Positions 17,418 to 25,782 of a stretch of 64,000 nucleotides of DNA are shown here, in pieces; position 1 is the first letter of the stretch; every line of letters starts with the position of its first letter. The DNA comes from Bradyrhizobium manausense (lineage in GTDB: Bacteria > Pseudomonadota > Alphaproteobacteria > Rhizobiales > Xanthobacteraceae). The stretch is from assembly GCF_018130615.1 (NCBI RefSeq), contig NZ_JAFCKB010000010.1:1-64000 (forward strand). Direction: 5' to 3'. The notes under the pieces were generated by a model. The model was given only the letters and a program-made list of their open reading frames with translations, was not told the DNA's origin and ran no database searches. Both the position numbers and the translations under genes were made by a program.

Positions 17418-17660
17418 ATGCGAACCTCTCTACCCCGCAGCCTCGTGCTCGGCGGCGCCATCGCAACCAGCCTCTGCATCGGCTACGCGCTCGGCGCGCA
17501 ACCGCACATGGACGAGGCGATCGCGATCCTGCAATCGGCCCGCGGCGAACTCGCGAAGGCCGAGCCCAACAAGGGCGGCCATCGTGAACGGGCGATGGGG
17601 CTGATCGACCAGGCGATCACCGAAGTGCGCGCCGGCATCGCTTTCGCAGCCACCCACTGA
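17418..17660 (+). CDS. Small exported hypothetical protein
   Basis: 80 residues from an ATG with GAGGAGA upstream. A hydrophobic N-terminal segment (SLVLGGAIATSLCIGYALGA) is a signal peptide or anchor. It is followed by a helical part, MDEAIAILQSARGELAKAEPNKGGHRERAMGLIDQAITEVRAGIAFA. The helix heptads suggest a small periplasmic helical hairpin of the kind often found next to cupredoxin or metal-handling genes, but no such partner is present here. A much longer open frame reaching back to 16743 is antisense to the AraC gene and is not used. Confidence 0.75.
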   Translation: MRTSLPRSLVLGGAIATSLCIGYALGAQPHMDEAIAILQSARGELAKAEPNKGGHRERAMGLIDQAITEVRAGIAFAATH

Positions 17661-17686
17661 GACGACAGCACCAGGGAGCAAGACGC

Positions 17687-17938
17687 ATGATACGAATGGC
17701 TTTTGCCGTGGCGCTCACGCTCGGCGCAGTCATCAGCTCTGCCCAGGCCATGCCGCTGGCGCCGTTCGGCGCGGCGGCCAACGGCGATGTGATCGCCGTC
17801 GCCGGCGGTTGCGGCGCGGGCTGGCACCGCGGTCCCTATGGCGGCTGCCTGAGAAACTACGCCAACCCTGCCGCCCATGCCTGCCCGCGCGGCTACCATA
17901 TCGGCCCGGGCGGCGCCTGCCGCGGCAACGGCAGGTGA
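17687..17938 (+). CDS. GCG_CRPN-type small secreted protein
   Basis: 83 residues with a signal peptide ending at about 21 (ISSAQA). The mature protein is Gly/Cys-rich: GGCGAGWHRGPYGGCLRN and CPRGYHIGPGGACRGNGR. The GCG-x-GWHRGP-x-GGC pattern is the start of the GCG_CRPN family that is abundant in Bradyrhizobium; the function is unknown. The four Cys could form disulfides or bind metal. It lies 26 bp after the previous small exported gene, probably in one operon, and is followed by a terminator. Confidence 0.8.
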   Translation: MIRMAFAVALTLGAVISSAQAMPLAPFGAAANGDVIAVAGGCGAGWHRGPYGGCLRNYANPAAHACPRGYHIGPGGACRGNGR

Positions 17939-17990
17939 GAGCCGGGGGCACGACCGTTTCGCAATAGCGGCCGCTGCGCAAAGCAAACAG

Positions 17991-18021
17991 AAATGCCCGG
18001 GCTTGCCCCGGGCATTTTCTT
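17991..18021 (+). terminator. Rho-independent terminator
   Basis: AAATGCCCGGG and CCCGGGCATTT form a perfect 11-bp stem with a 5-nt loop, followed by TCTTTT. Confidence 0.9.
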
Positions 18022-18204
18022 TTGCCGACTGTGGCGCAGTTCATAGACGGCGGGAGCGAGACGTCGCAATCCTCATTGCTACCTCGGCGCGTTTGTCGGC
18101 AGAATACATCCATCACGTATTTCATGACGCACTCGTTGATTGAATTCGGAAGGTGCCGCCCCAACGGGGCTTGAAGCATCTCCACTGACATTTCGGAGGA
18201 GTCC

Positions 18205-20967
18205 ATGACGCACCGGGACGGAGCGCTGCATGGCGGTCCTGCAAGGCCGGACCCTGCGCACGATGATCCAAATGCTGCGGCGACTGCACCCGACCCATGT
18301 CCACCGCGCAAGCTTGTGCTGTTCGCTGACGGCACCGGCAACGCCTTCACCACCCAGGAGTCCAGCGTCTGGCGTCTCTACGAGGCGCTCGACCATACCC
18401 AGCCCGATCAGATCGCCTATTACATCAAGGGCGTCGGCACCGCCGGCTGGGCGCCGCTCGCCGCACTCGACGGCGCCACCGGCATCGGCGTGCCGGCCAA
18501 CGTCCGCAAGCTCTATCGTTTCCTGTGCTGGAACTGGCGCGAAGGCGACGAGATCTACATCTTCGGCTTCAGCCGCGGCGCCTTCACCGCGCGCACGCTG
18601 GCAGCCCTGATCGCAAGCCAGGGCCTCGTGCCCGCGATGATCGGAGACGAGCCGGTGTCGCATGAGGAGATGGTGCGCAACACCATGTCCGCGTGGCGAG
18701 AGTACCGCCGTGACACCGTGCCGTGGAAGAAAAGCCTGCCGACGATCTGGATCGCGCGCGTGATCCGGGACATCGTGCTCTACTTCTACCATTTGATCTG
18801 CGGACACCGCTCCTACGCCGATGTCCGCGCGGCGATGAACGGCCGCAAGGACGTCAACATCGAGTTCCTCGGACTGTTCGACACGGTCGAAGCCTTCGGC
18901 GTCCCGATCGAGGAGCTGCGTGTTGCGATCGACTGGGCGATCTGGCCGATCTCGTTCCGCAATCACCGGCCCTCGCACAAGGTGAAGCACATCTGTCACG
19001 CGCTCGCACTCGACGACGAGCGCACCACATTCCATCCGCTGCGGATCGACCAGAGCCATCTGGCGGCCGACCAAACGGTCAAGGAAGTCTGGTTCGCCGG
19101 CGTCCACTCCGACATTGGCGGCGGCTATCCGGAATGCACGTTGTCCTTCGTGCCGCTGGTCTGGATGACCGATCAGCTCGGCGGCCAGCTCCGTTTCCAG
19201 AACGGCGAGATCGAGCATTTCAGGGAGTATCAATCGGCGATCGGCCCGATGCACGATTCGCGCAGCGGCGCGGCGATCCTCTACCGCTACGGGCCGCGCC
19301 CGGTCCTCGCGGGTGAGGTCAATGGCGGCCTACCGGTCGTGCACTTCGCCGTCATCGAACGCATGCTGTTCGGCTGCGATGCCTACGCGCCGATCATGCT
19401 GCCGGCGGAAGCGCTGGTGCTGATGCCGGACGGCACCCACCTGAACCTGTCCGCAAATACCACGCACGAAGCGATGAAGGAAGCCTATCTGGCGATAGCC
19501 GATGACGCGCGACGCACGGCGGAGGCCGAGGCATTTGCGCTCATGGGCACGCCGAGCGCCGAGATGGCGAAGCTCACGCGCGATACGGTGTGGTTGCGGC
19601 GCGTCGCCTATTTCTCGCTGCTGTTCATGGTCGGCGTGATCGTAGCCTGGCCGTGGATCGCGTACAGCCTGGTCGGCGTCTCGAAGGACCACGGCCTGCG
19701 AGGCACGCCATTGCTCCACATCATCGCCACCATCGATTGGATCGTTGGCGGCGTCCTGGGTCCGCTCGCCAAGCTGGTTGGAAACATCCTGCCGTCCTAT
19801 GCGGCCCCGTGGATCAACATCACGCTGTATTACCCGTTCATCACCTCGATCGTGCTGATCATCACCTATCTGGTGTGGCGCAGGAACACTGTGCTGCGTG
19901 ACGCCATTCAGGAGCGCGCGCGACTCGCCTGGAGCCGGCCACGCCGAATGGCAAGCCGGAAACATGCCGACGAGCCAGGTCTGCTGCTCCGCTCCGCCCG
20001 GTGGATGCGGTTGAATGCGGAGCCGGCCCGCTGGCTCTTTTCCAGGCTCGTGCTGCCCTTCGTCTTCCTGTTCGTCATCTTCTACTCTGCGCTGCTGATT
20101 GGATCGACCAGCGTCTTCACGGCCCGCATTGCGACGGGCAGCATTTGCGCCGCGCCGACCGTCAAGAACCCGGCTTCCCCAGAGCTTGAAGTCGGAACAC
20201 CGGTGCTCGACGAACCGATCGATGCCCGCGGCCTGTTCGAGACAAAGGCATTTTGCTGGTGGAGCGGCCTTGCGGTCGAGAAAGGCCGGAAATACCGGGT
20301 CTGGATCCAGATCGAGGATCCCTGGTTCGACAGCACCATCATGAGCGGGACAAACGGCTTCACGACCTATTCGCTGCCGCATTATCTCGCCTTGCCGACG
20401 CTCCGTCAGTTCGGTGCCGATTGGTTCCAGCCCGTCGTACGCATCGGCTCGAAGGGGATGAGCGACATCCCGCTGAAGGCCATCAACGTCATGCCGGCGG
20501 AGGAGCTGCCGCGCCGGTTACATCCAACGATTCCGGCGGAGGACGATCCACCGACGGACGAGGCGGGGAAGAGCCGCAGATATCCGGTTCGGCTCGAACA
20601 GACGCAGGAATTTGCCGCGCTTCCCAGCGACAATCCGTTCAAGGTCGAGATCGACAAGCTCGGGCATTTCAAGCCTATGCCGAAGGACCCGACGGCGCGC
20701 GCAATCTGGCAGAGCCAGAACCTGGAAGGACGGCTGGTCGCGGAATTCGTCGCGCCCGACGCCGGCGACCTGTTCTTCTATGTCAACGACGCCGTCCAGA
20801 TTTATCCAACCCTGCTGCCGTCATGGCTGCGCCCGGCGTCGCTGGACCCGCTCCAGGGCCCGTACGAGCAGTTCTACAAGAACAATGGCGGCACTGCGCG
20901 CATCACCGTACAGCGGCTGCCTGGTTCGCGCATGCCGCCGGAAAGGCTGGCCGCGACGAAGCCATAA
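18205..20967 (+). CDS. DUF2235 alpha/beta-hydrolase with C-terminal membrane segments
   Basis: A 920-residue protein with TTTCGGAGGAG upstream of its ATG. Residues about 35-400 are a DUF2235 (Tle1-like) hydrolase domain: LVLFADGTGNAF, the nucleophile elbow FGFSRGAF (Ser about 123) and WFAGVHSDIGGGYPE, which carries catalytic Asp/His-region residues. Known relatives include type VI secretion phospholipase effectors. Around 465-650 there are about three membrane helices (FSLLFMVGVIVAWPWIAYSL, YYPFITSIVLIITYLVW, LVLPFVFLFVIFYSALLIG), followed by a large C-terminal region, possibly periplasmic. No T6SS genes or immunity gene are nearby, so a housekeeping or envelope lipid role is as likely as an effector role. 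Confidence 0.85.
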   Translation: MTHRDGALHGGPARPDPAHDDPNAAATAPDPCPPRKLVLFADGTGNAFTTQESSVWRLYEALDHTQPDQIAYYIKGVGTAGWAPLAALDGATGIGVPANVRKLYRFLCWNWREGDEIYIFGFSRGAFTARTLAALIASQGLVPAMIGDEPVSHEEMVRNTMSAWREYRRDTVPWKKSLPTIWIARVIRDIVLYFYHLICGHRSYADVRAAMNGRKDVNIEFLGLFDTVEAFGVPIEELRVAIDWAIWPISFRNHRPSHKVKHICHALALDDERTTFHPLRIDQSHLAADQTVKEVWFAGVHSDIGGGYPECTLSFVPLVWMTDQLGGQLRFQNGEIEHFREYQSAIGPMHDSRSGAAILYRYGPRPVLAGEVNGGLPVVHFAVIERMLFGCDAYAPIMLPAEALVLMPDGTHLNLSANTTHEAMKEAYLAIADDARRTAEAEAFALMGTPSAEMAKLTRDTVWLRRVAYFSLLFMVGVIVAWPWIAYSLVGVSKDHGLRGTPLLHIIATIDWIVGGVLGPLAKLVGNILPSYAAPWINITLYYPFITSIVLIITYLVWRRNTVLRDAIQERARLAWSRPRRMASRKHADEPGLLLRSARWMRLNAEPARWLFSRLVLPFVFLFVIFYSALLIGSTSVFTARIATGSICAAPTVKNPASPELEVGTPVLDEPIDARGLFETKAFCWWSGLAVEKGRKYRVWIQIEDPWFDSTIMSGTNGFTTYSLPHYLALPTLRQFGADWFQPVVRIGSKGMSDIPLKAINVMPAEELPRRLHPTIPAEDDPPTDEAGKSRRYPVRLEQTQEFAALPSDNPFKVEIDKLGHFKPMPKDPTARAIWQSQNLEGRLVAEFVAPDAGDLFFYVNDAVQIYPTLLPSWLRPASLDPLQGPYEQFYKNNGGTARITVQRLPGSRMPPERLAATKP

Positions 20968-20979
20968 CCGTCGCCATCG

Positions 20980-21936
20980 CTACACCAGAGTCTGCGCGCC
21001 AGTCAGCGGTGCCGTGCTGCGTGTCGGAATCAAGGTCCGATCGACGGCCCCTTTGAGCGTGATCGTCAGATCGCGGAGAAACTTGGCGTCGGAGAAATAC
21101 CATGAATGCGACATGGGCACATCGATGCTGACGTCACCCGTAGGTGGGTAGGTTGCGTGAAAATGTTCGGAGCAATCGACATTGACCGCTTTCGGCGGCG
21201 CATCAGCAGGCAGGCCCACACGACCGACGCGCGGCGAAAGCCCGATCCGCTTGACGTTGGAAATTTGCAAGACCTCGTCATAGCCGCTGCAGAAATTGGT
21301 CAAACGGTAGCAGTGCCGGTAAGTGCTTTCGGTCTCCGGATTGCCGGCGGAGAATGACGCCGCGGACACATCACCTGCGATGAGCACGAGCTGACCGGCA
21401 GTCCAGGCGGTTGCCGTCGCCTGGCCGTCGTCGGCATGATCGAACGCCTCCCGAATGAGGAACGCACCGGTCGAATGACCGAGGACGTGGACGTTGATGT
21501 CGCACTTTTCCGCCTGCGCTCGTACGAACAATTTGATCCCGTGGCTGACCAGGCGAACCGACGCCAGCCGTGCCTCGTCGCGATCCCTGAGGTAACCAAG
21601 CGCGAGGTCGCCCGACGGCCAATCAAAGCTGATCACTTGGCAGGAAAATCCGTTTGCCGTGAGACCGGCCTGGATCAGCTTGTGACGGTCGTCGACATTC
21701 TCAACGGTGTTGGCATAGCCGTGAACAAAGAAAAGAATATCGCCACTCGGTCCGTCATCCGGATAATGCGGATCCGGCGGAAAGATGGCCATGATCTGCC
21801 GGAGCCATTGCATCTGCGGAATCTGATGCCGAGGCGCAGGGATCTCGTTATCGGGAATGGCGAGGTAGCGAACGGGACCCAGCTCATCCGTAAACGCGTC
21901 GCCGGATACTTTCCGCAAGCTGATCCAGTATTTCAT
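20980..21936 (-). CDS. DUF900-type alpha/beta-hydrolase
   Basis: 318 residues, soluble. The lipase-like core has the oxyanion segment ILFFVHGYANTVEN (HG at about 72-73) and the nucleophile elbow GHSTGAF (Ser about 155). The family is DUF900 (esterase/lipase-like). There is no signal peptide. It converges on the DUF2235 gene, with only 12 bp between the two stop codons. Upstream lie four heptamers spaced 15 bp apart. The substrate is unknown. Confidence 0.85.
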   Translation of the reverse strand: MKYWISLRKVSGDAFTDELGPVRYLAIPDNEIPAPRHQIPQMQWLRQIMAIFPPDPHYPDDGPSGDILFFVHGYANTVENVDDRHKLIQAGLTANGFSCQVISFDWPSGDLALGYLRDRDEARLASVRLVSHGIKLFVRAQAEKCDINVHVLGHSTGAFLIREAFDHADDGQATATAWTAGQLVLIAGDVSAASFSAGNPETESTYRHCYRLTNFCSGYDEVLQISNVKRIGLSPRVGRVGLPADAPPKAVNVDCSEHFHATYPPTGDVSIDVPMSHSWYFSDAKFLRDLTITLKGAVDRTLIPTRSTAPLTGAQTLV

Positions 21937-21944
21937 CGTGATGC

Positions 21945-21996
21945 CTCAAATGGTTAAGGCTGAAATCGTCACGGCTCAAATAGCGGACGCTCAAAT
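21945..21996. repeat. Four CTSAAAT heptamers at exact 15-bp spacing
   Basis: CTCAAAT at 21945, CTGAAAT at 21960, CTCAAAT at 21975 and CTCAAAT at 21990. The array starts 9 bp upstream of the DUF900 hydrolase start, and its first copy overlaps the ribosome-binding region (TTGAGG on the minus strand). It could be operator iterons. Alternatively, because the period is five codons, it could be part of a short plus-strand peptide starting at 21938 or 21941 and containing AQI repeats. Confidence 0.6.
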
Positions 21997-22198
21997 CGCG
22001 CGATCGAAAGGATCGCCGCATCCGATTTCGAAGCCTAGGCGCAACGCGGCAAGCCGTCAATCAAGAGGTGTATCGCAACCGCTTTACGCTCCTCGCGCGC
22101 CACTGCCGTTTCCCCCGCCCCCATGATTATGGGTGTCGCGCCCGCAGCACCGCGGCTAATCTTGCCTTGCGCGCCGCGGGGGACACGCGGCCGGGGCC

Positions 22199-22876
22199 AT
22201 GATCATGACGGACCAGGGCAAGACCGGTGAAGCCATCACCATCCTCCTCGTCGAAGACGACGCACCGACCTGCTGGCGTCTCCAGGATGCGCTGGTGAAG
22301 GCTGCTTACGAGGTACGTACCGCCGGCACGCTCGGCGAAGCCCGCAGCGCGCTGGCGGCCAGCGCACCACGCGTGCTGCTGACCGACCTGCGGCTGCCCG
22401 ACGGCCATGGCGTCGAGCTGATCCGCGAGACCAGACGGCGCTTTCCGGATACCGAGATCATGGTGATCTCGGCGCTGGGCGACGAGGAAAGCGTGATCTC
22501 CGCGATCACCGTCGGCGCCACCGGCTATCTGCTCAAGGACGCCTTCCCGACCGACATCGCCACCACGGTCCGCGATCTCGTCGCCGGGCACTCGCCGATC
22601 TCGGCCTCGATCGCACGCTTCATCGTGCGGCGAACACAGAACTCCACGGAGCCGCCGCCCGGGCCCGCGCTCAACACAGCAAGGCTCACGCCGCGCGAGA
22701 TCGACATCCTCTGGGGTATCGCCAAGGGTTTCAGCTACGCCGAGATCGCGAGCCATCTTGGACTGTCCCGGCAAACCGTGCCCGGCCACATCAAGAACAT
22801 CTATCGCAAGCTCGAAGTGCACACCCGGAGCGAAGCGGTGTTCGAGGCGGTGCAGCAGGGCCTGATCAAGCTGTGA
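22199..22876 (+). CDS. NarL/LuxR-type response regulator
   Basis: 225 residues (223 if ATG 22205 is used). The receiver domain (about 13-135) has acidic residues VEDD (18-21), phospho-acceptor Asp about 63 in LLTDLRLPDGHG, conserved Ser about 87 and Lys in GYLLKDAFP. The C-terminal LuxR helix-turn-helix (about 160-220) reads LTPREIDILWGIAKGFSYAEIASHLGLS and VPGHIKNIYRKLEVHTR. It ends in a GTGA overlap with the histidine kinase gene, so the two form a translationally coupled pair in the order regulator-kinase. The target genes are not evident. Confidence 0.93.
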   Translation: MIMTDQGKTGEAITILLVEDDAPTCWRLQDALVKAAYEVRTAGTLGEARSALAASAPRVLLTDLRLPDGHGVELIRETRRRFPDTEIMVISALGDEESVISAITVGATGYLLKDAFPTDIATTVRDLVAGHSPISASIARFIVRRTQNSTEPPPGPALNTARLTPREIDILWGIAKGFSYAEIASHLGLSRQTVPGHIKNIYRKLEVHTRSEAVFEAVQQGLIKL

Positions 22877-24789
22877 GCGAGATCGCAGCGAAGGCACCTG
22901 CGCGACCGAAACGCCGGCTGATCGTGTCGCGCCTTGTGCCTTATCTGCTGCTTCAGGCGCTGATCGTGATCGCGACCATCCTCGGGCTACGGCTGCTCCA
23001 ACCCAGCGATCCCGAAGATTTCGCGCTGAGCGGATTTTCGCTCAAGGAGGGCGGCACGACACGTCCGGTGACGTTGCCGCATTTCGCGTCGTCGCGCTAT
23101 TCGCTTCCAGATCCTCCGCTCTACACCGGCGCTTTCACCTTCAGGAGCGGCGATGGCGGATGGTCCGTGTTCCTGCCGCGCTTCAGCAACGCGGTGGAGG
23201 TCGCCGTCAACGGCGTTGTCGTGCTCGACTCCCGCCGCGATGCCAATGCCAACCGGCCGGACCGCAACACGCCGCAGATCGCTGCCATTCCATCCTCGCT
23301 GCTGCATGACGGCAGCAACGAGATCACGGTGCGGCTGTTCGTGTGGGGGCCGCTGAAGGGATTTCTCGACACCGTCTATGTCGGGCCCGACGCTGCCTTG
23401 CGTCCCGCCTTTGAGACGCGCACGCTGCTGTTCGTCACCCTGCCCGTGGCATTCTCCGCCTGGCAGTCGATCCTCGCCGTCATCCTCGCGATCATGTGGC
23501 TGATGCGGCGGCGCGAGCCGGTCTACGGCGTGCTGGCCGCCGCGATGGTGCTGGGCGTGATCCAGGCTTTCGTGCCGCCGCCGGTGCCGCCCGCCACCGT
23601 GTCGCGCCTCGCCGGGGTGCTGCTCGCAACCGCGCCGATCGAGAGCGCGCTGATTGTCGTCTTCAGTGTGCTGTTCTTCGGCTGGCGCTGGCCGCGTTAC
23701 GGCATACTGCTGTTCGCGCCGGGGCTGATCGTGTTCGCAGTCGGTCTGGTCGCAGGCCCGCCGCTGCCACGCATCCTGTTTCTGGTGCTCGGCATCCCCA
23801 CGGTCGGCCTCAGCCTCGTCCTGATGGCCTGCATCACCGCGGCCACGGTGGTGCGGCGGCAGGATGCGGCGAGCTTCACGATCGGCTGCGCCGTGACGAT
23901 CGTGCTGACCTGCTGGGTTCACGACATGCTGTCGGTGTTCGAGGTCATCACCAACGAACGCACCTTCGTGTCCCGCCTGTCCTATTCGGCGATGCTGGTC
24001 GCGATCGGCGCCGGGCTGACCTGGCGCTTCGCCCGCGCACTGAACCAGGTCGACAGCTTTGCCGGTCAGCTCGTCGCGCGGGTGCGCGAGGCCGAGGAGC
24101 GGCTGAAGGCGAACTTTGCCGGCGAGGAGGCCCGCGCGCGGGCGGCAGCGCTGGCCAACGAGCGAACGCGGCTGATGCGCGACCTCCATGACGGCCTCGG
24201 CGGCCAGCTAATCAGCATCGTCGCGCTCTCCGAGCGCGGGCAGGAGGGCGCGACCATCACCGAGGCGGCGCGCACGGCGCTGAAGGATCTTCGACTGGTC
24301 ATCGATTCCATGGACGACATCGGCGGCGATCTCATGCTCGCGCTCGGCTCCTGGCGCGAGCGCGCGGCGATGCAATTGCGGCCCCATGACATCGCGCTCG
24401 ACTGGCGCGTGGCGACGCCACAAGGCCTGCCGCTGCATCCTGAACTCAGGCCCTGGCACGTCATCCAGATCGTACGGATTCTCGACGAGGCCGTGACCAA
24501 TGCGGTCAAGCATGCGGCCGCGCGCCATATCACCGTAACCATCGAGACGCACGATGACGGCCGTGGGCCATATGGCGTGATCAGCGTCGCGGATGACGGG
24601 CGCGGTTTTACGCTTTGTGATGACGGCGGCGCTGGGGGCGCAGGCCAGACCGCGCGCGGCCTGCGCAACATGAGAAGTCGCGCCACGCGCTGCGGCGCAA
24701 CTCTCGATCTGAGCTCGGATGAATCGGGCACGCGGGTGCGACTGCAATTGCCGCAGGTCTTCCCCGACAGCGATGCGGCCGCGAGCTGA
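22873..24789 (+). CDS. Membrane histidine kinase with extracytoplasmic sensor domain (HisKA_3)
   Basis: 638 residues, GTG start inside the stop of the regulator gene. TM1 lies at about 20-40. A periplasmic beta-rich domain follows at about 45-190 (YTGAFTFRSGDGGWSVFLPRF, VEVAVNGVVVLDS, a galactose-binding-like fold). Six or seven helices follow at about 195-385. This arrangement resembles 7TMR-DISM sensors. Next come a coiled linker (REAEERLKANFAGEEARARAAALANE), the HisKA_3 phosphorylation helix RLMRDLHDGLGGQL (His about 439) and the HATPase domain with DEAVTNAVKHA, DDGRGF and ARGLRNMRSRA. It should phosphorylate the adjacent NarL-type regulator. The signal is unknown. Confidence 0.92.
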   Translation: MSEIAAKAPARPKRRLIVSRLVPYLLLQALIVIATILGLRLLQPSDPEDFALSGFSLKEGGTTRPVTLPHFASSRYSLPDPPLYTGAFTFRSGDGGWSVFLPRFSNAVEVAVNGVVVLDSRRDANANRPDRNTPQIAAIPSSLLHDGSNEITVRLFVWGPLKGFLDTVYVGPDAALRPAFETRTLLFVTLPVAFSAWQSILAVILAIMWLMRRREPVYGVLAAAMVLGVIQAFVPPPVPPATVSRLAGVLLATAPIESALIVVFSVLFFGWRWPRYGILLFAPGLIVFAVGLVAGPPLPRILFLVLGIPTVGLSLVLMACITAATVVRRQDAASFTIGCAVTIVLTCWVHDMLSVFEVITNERTFVSRLSYSAMLVAIGAGLTWRFARALNQVDSFAGQLVARVREAEERLKANFAGEEARARAAALANERTRLMRDLHDGLGGQLISIVALSERGQEGATITEAARTALKDLRLVIDSMDDIGGDLMLALGSWRERAAMQLRPHDIALDWRVATPQGLPLHPELRPWHVIQIVRILDEAVTNAVKHAAARHITVTIETHDDGRGPYGVISVADDGRGFTLCDDGGAGGAGQTARGLRNMRSRATRCGATLDLSSDESGTRVRLQLPQVFPDSDAAAS

Positions 24790-24790
24790 A

Positions 24791-24935
24791 AAGCCTCTCC
24801 CCGAACGCGGGGGCATTCGGAGAGAGGATCAGGCCGGAATGTCGGCTTGCGAAGGACGGGGATTCGTTCGCAGGCTCCTTTGCCCAATTGCCTCGACCCG
24901 CAAGTCTTTCCTCTCCCCGCAAGCGGGGCGAGGTG
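24791..24935. repeat. Intergenic block of CTCTCCCC hairpins
   Basis: Two hairpin units, CCTCTCCCCG...CGGAGAGAGG (24794-24827) and CCTCTCCCCGC-AA-GCGGGGCGAGG (24909-24932), flank about 80 bp without other features. The same motif recurs at 56660-56815, so this is a dispersed repeat. It may act as a terminator for the convergent genes. Confidence 0.5.
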
Positions 24936-24947
24936 AGGACGCGAAGC

Positions 24948-25229
24948 TTAGCGCACGCCGACGCGATTGACCGGGCCGCCGCGATTCATCGGCGTGCCGG
25001 CGCGAACGCCGACGCCGGGCGCGCCGACGCCGGGCGTTGCCACGGCTGCAGCCGCGACCGGCGCTCCCACCACAGCCGCCGTCGGCCGTACCACGCAGCC
25101 CTTGGGCACGCCGACCGTCTTGCAATAGACCACCGCCTGCGCCGGGCTCGTGCCCAGCGACACCGTCGCCGCACCCGCCAGCATCATCACCGTCAGCCCG
25201 GCGCTCAGCGCTCCCGCTTTTTTCGACAT
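24948..25229 (-). CDS. Small exported Ala/Gly/Val-rich protein
   Basis: 93 residues with a clear signal peptide ending near SPAQA (about 32). The mature part begins VVYCKTVGVPKGCVVRP, with two Cys, then runs into low-complexity VGAPVAAAAVATPGVGAPG and a basic end rich in NRGGPVNRVGVR. The CxxxxxPxGCVxRP pattern occurs in small Bradyrhizobium exported proteins of unknown function. It is convergent with the histidine kinase gene. Confidence 0.75.
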   Translation of the reverse strand: MSKKAGALSAGLTVMMLAGAATVSLGTSPAQAVVYCKTVGVPKGCVVRPTAAVVGAPVAAAAVATPGVGAPGVGVRAGTPMNRGGPVNRVGVR

Positions 25230-25364
25230 CTTGCTCTCCTGCTTCCCGTTCGGCGCCCGATGCGATCACCGGGTCTCGCAGCCGACGTGCAGCCTCAATG
25301 GCAAAAGACAATGCGCCAAGACATGCCATGAAGATGGGGGTGCGGCAGGCGGGCAAGCGACCCG

Positions 25365-25382
25365 ATGCCATGAACATGGCAT
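25365..25382. promoter_or_regulatory. 18-bp palindrome upstream of the Cys-rich protein gene
   Basis: ATGCCATG-AA-CATGGCAT is a perfect 8-bp dyad with a 2-bp centre. It lies about 80 bp before the ATG of the Cys-rich protein gene and about 135 bp upstream of the divergent exported-protein gene. A half-match, CATGCCATGAA, occurs at 25322-25332. Candidate operator; the cognate regulator is unknown. Confidence 0.4.
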
Positions 25383-25463
25383 GGACCGGCCAAGGATCTC
25401 CGCGAGATGGTCCGGCTCGCCCGAACCCGAGCGGAACCGACCGCCATTCCAACGAGGTGCTTT

Positions 25464-25688
25464 ATGAAGATTTCAGTTCTTGCCGCGCTACTGCTCACCG
25501 CCGCTGCCCTGCCCGCCGCGGCACAATCCGGCCCGACGCCGCAGGAGCAGATGGCCTGCCGTAGCGACGCCGGCAAATTCTGCGCCGAACACATCGGCAA
25601 GCCGCCGCAGATGAATGCCTGCCTGCGCGAGAACAAGGCCAGGCTGTCCGACAGCTGCCGCAAGGTGGTGGAGTCGCACGGCGGGTAA
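25464..25688 (+). CDS. Small exported Cys-rich repeat protein
   Basis: 74 residues from an ATG with CGAGGTG upstream. The signal peptide ends near LPAAAQ (about 21). The mature part has four Cys in the pattern MACRSDAGKFCAEHIG and MNACLRENKARLSDSCRKV, matching the cysteine-rich repeat family (Pfam PF00839-like) of small periplasmic alphaproteobacterial proteins. The Cys spacing suggests two disulfide-linked helical units. Function unknown. Confidence 0.82.
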   Translation: MKISVLAALLLTAAALPAAAQSGPTPQEQMACRSDAGKFCAEHIGKPPQMNACLRENKARLSDSCRKVVESHGG

Positions 25689-25782
25689 TCCCGCCATCAC
25701 TCCCGCGCGCCAAGCGATCCCGGAAAACACGCCGGCCGCTTTCCTCGGCCGGCGGGCTCTCATGCACCCGACCGGATGACGG

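Noticed and set aside
18205-20967. Type VI secretion effector locus
   Set aside because: The DUF2235 domain fits, but no VgrG, PAAR, immunity or tss gene is near, so the effector role is not claimed.
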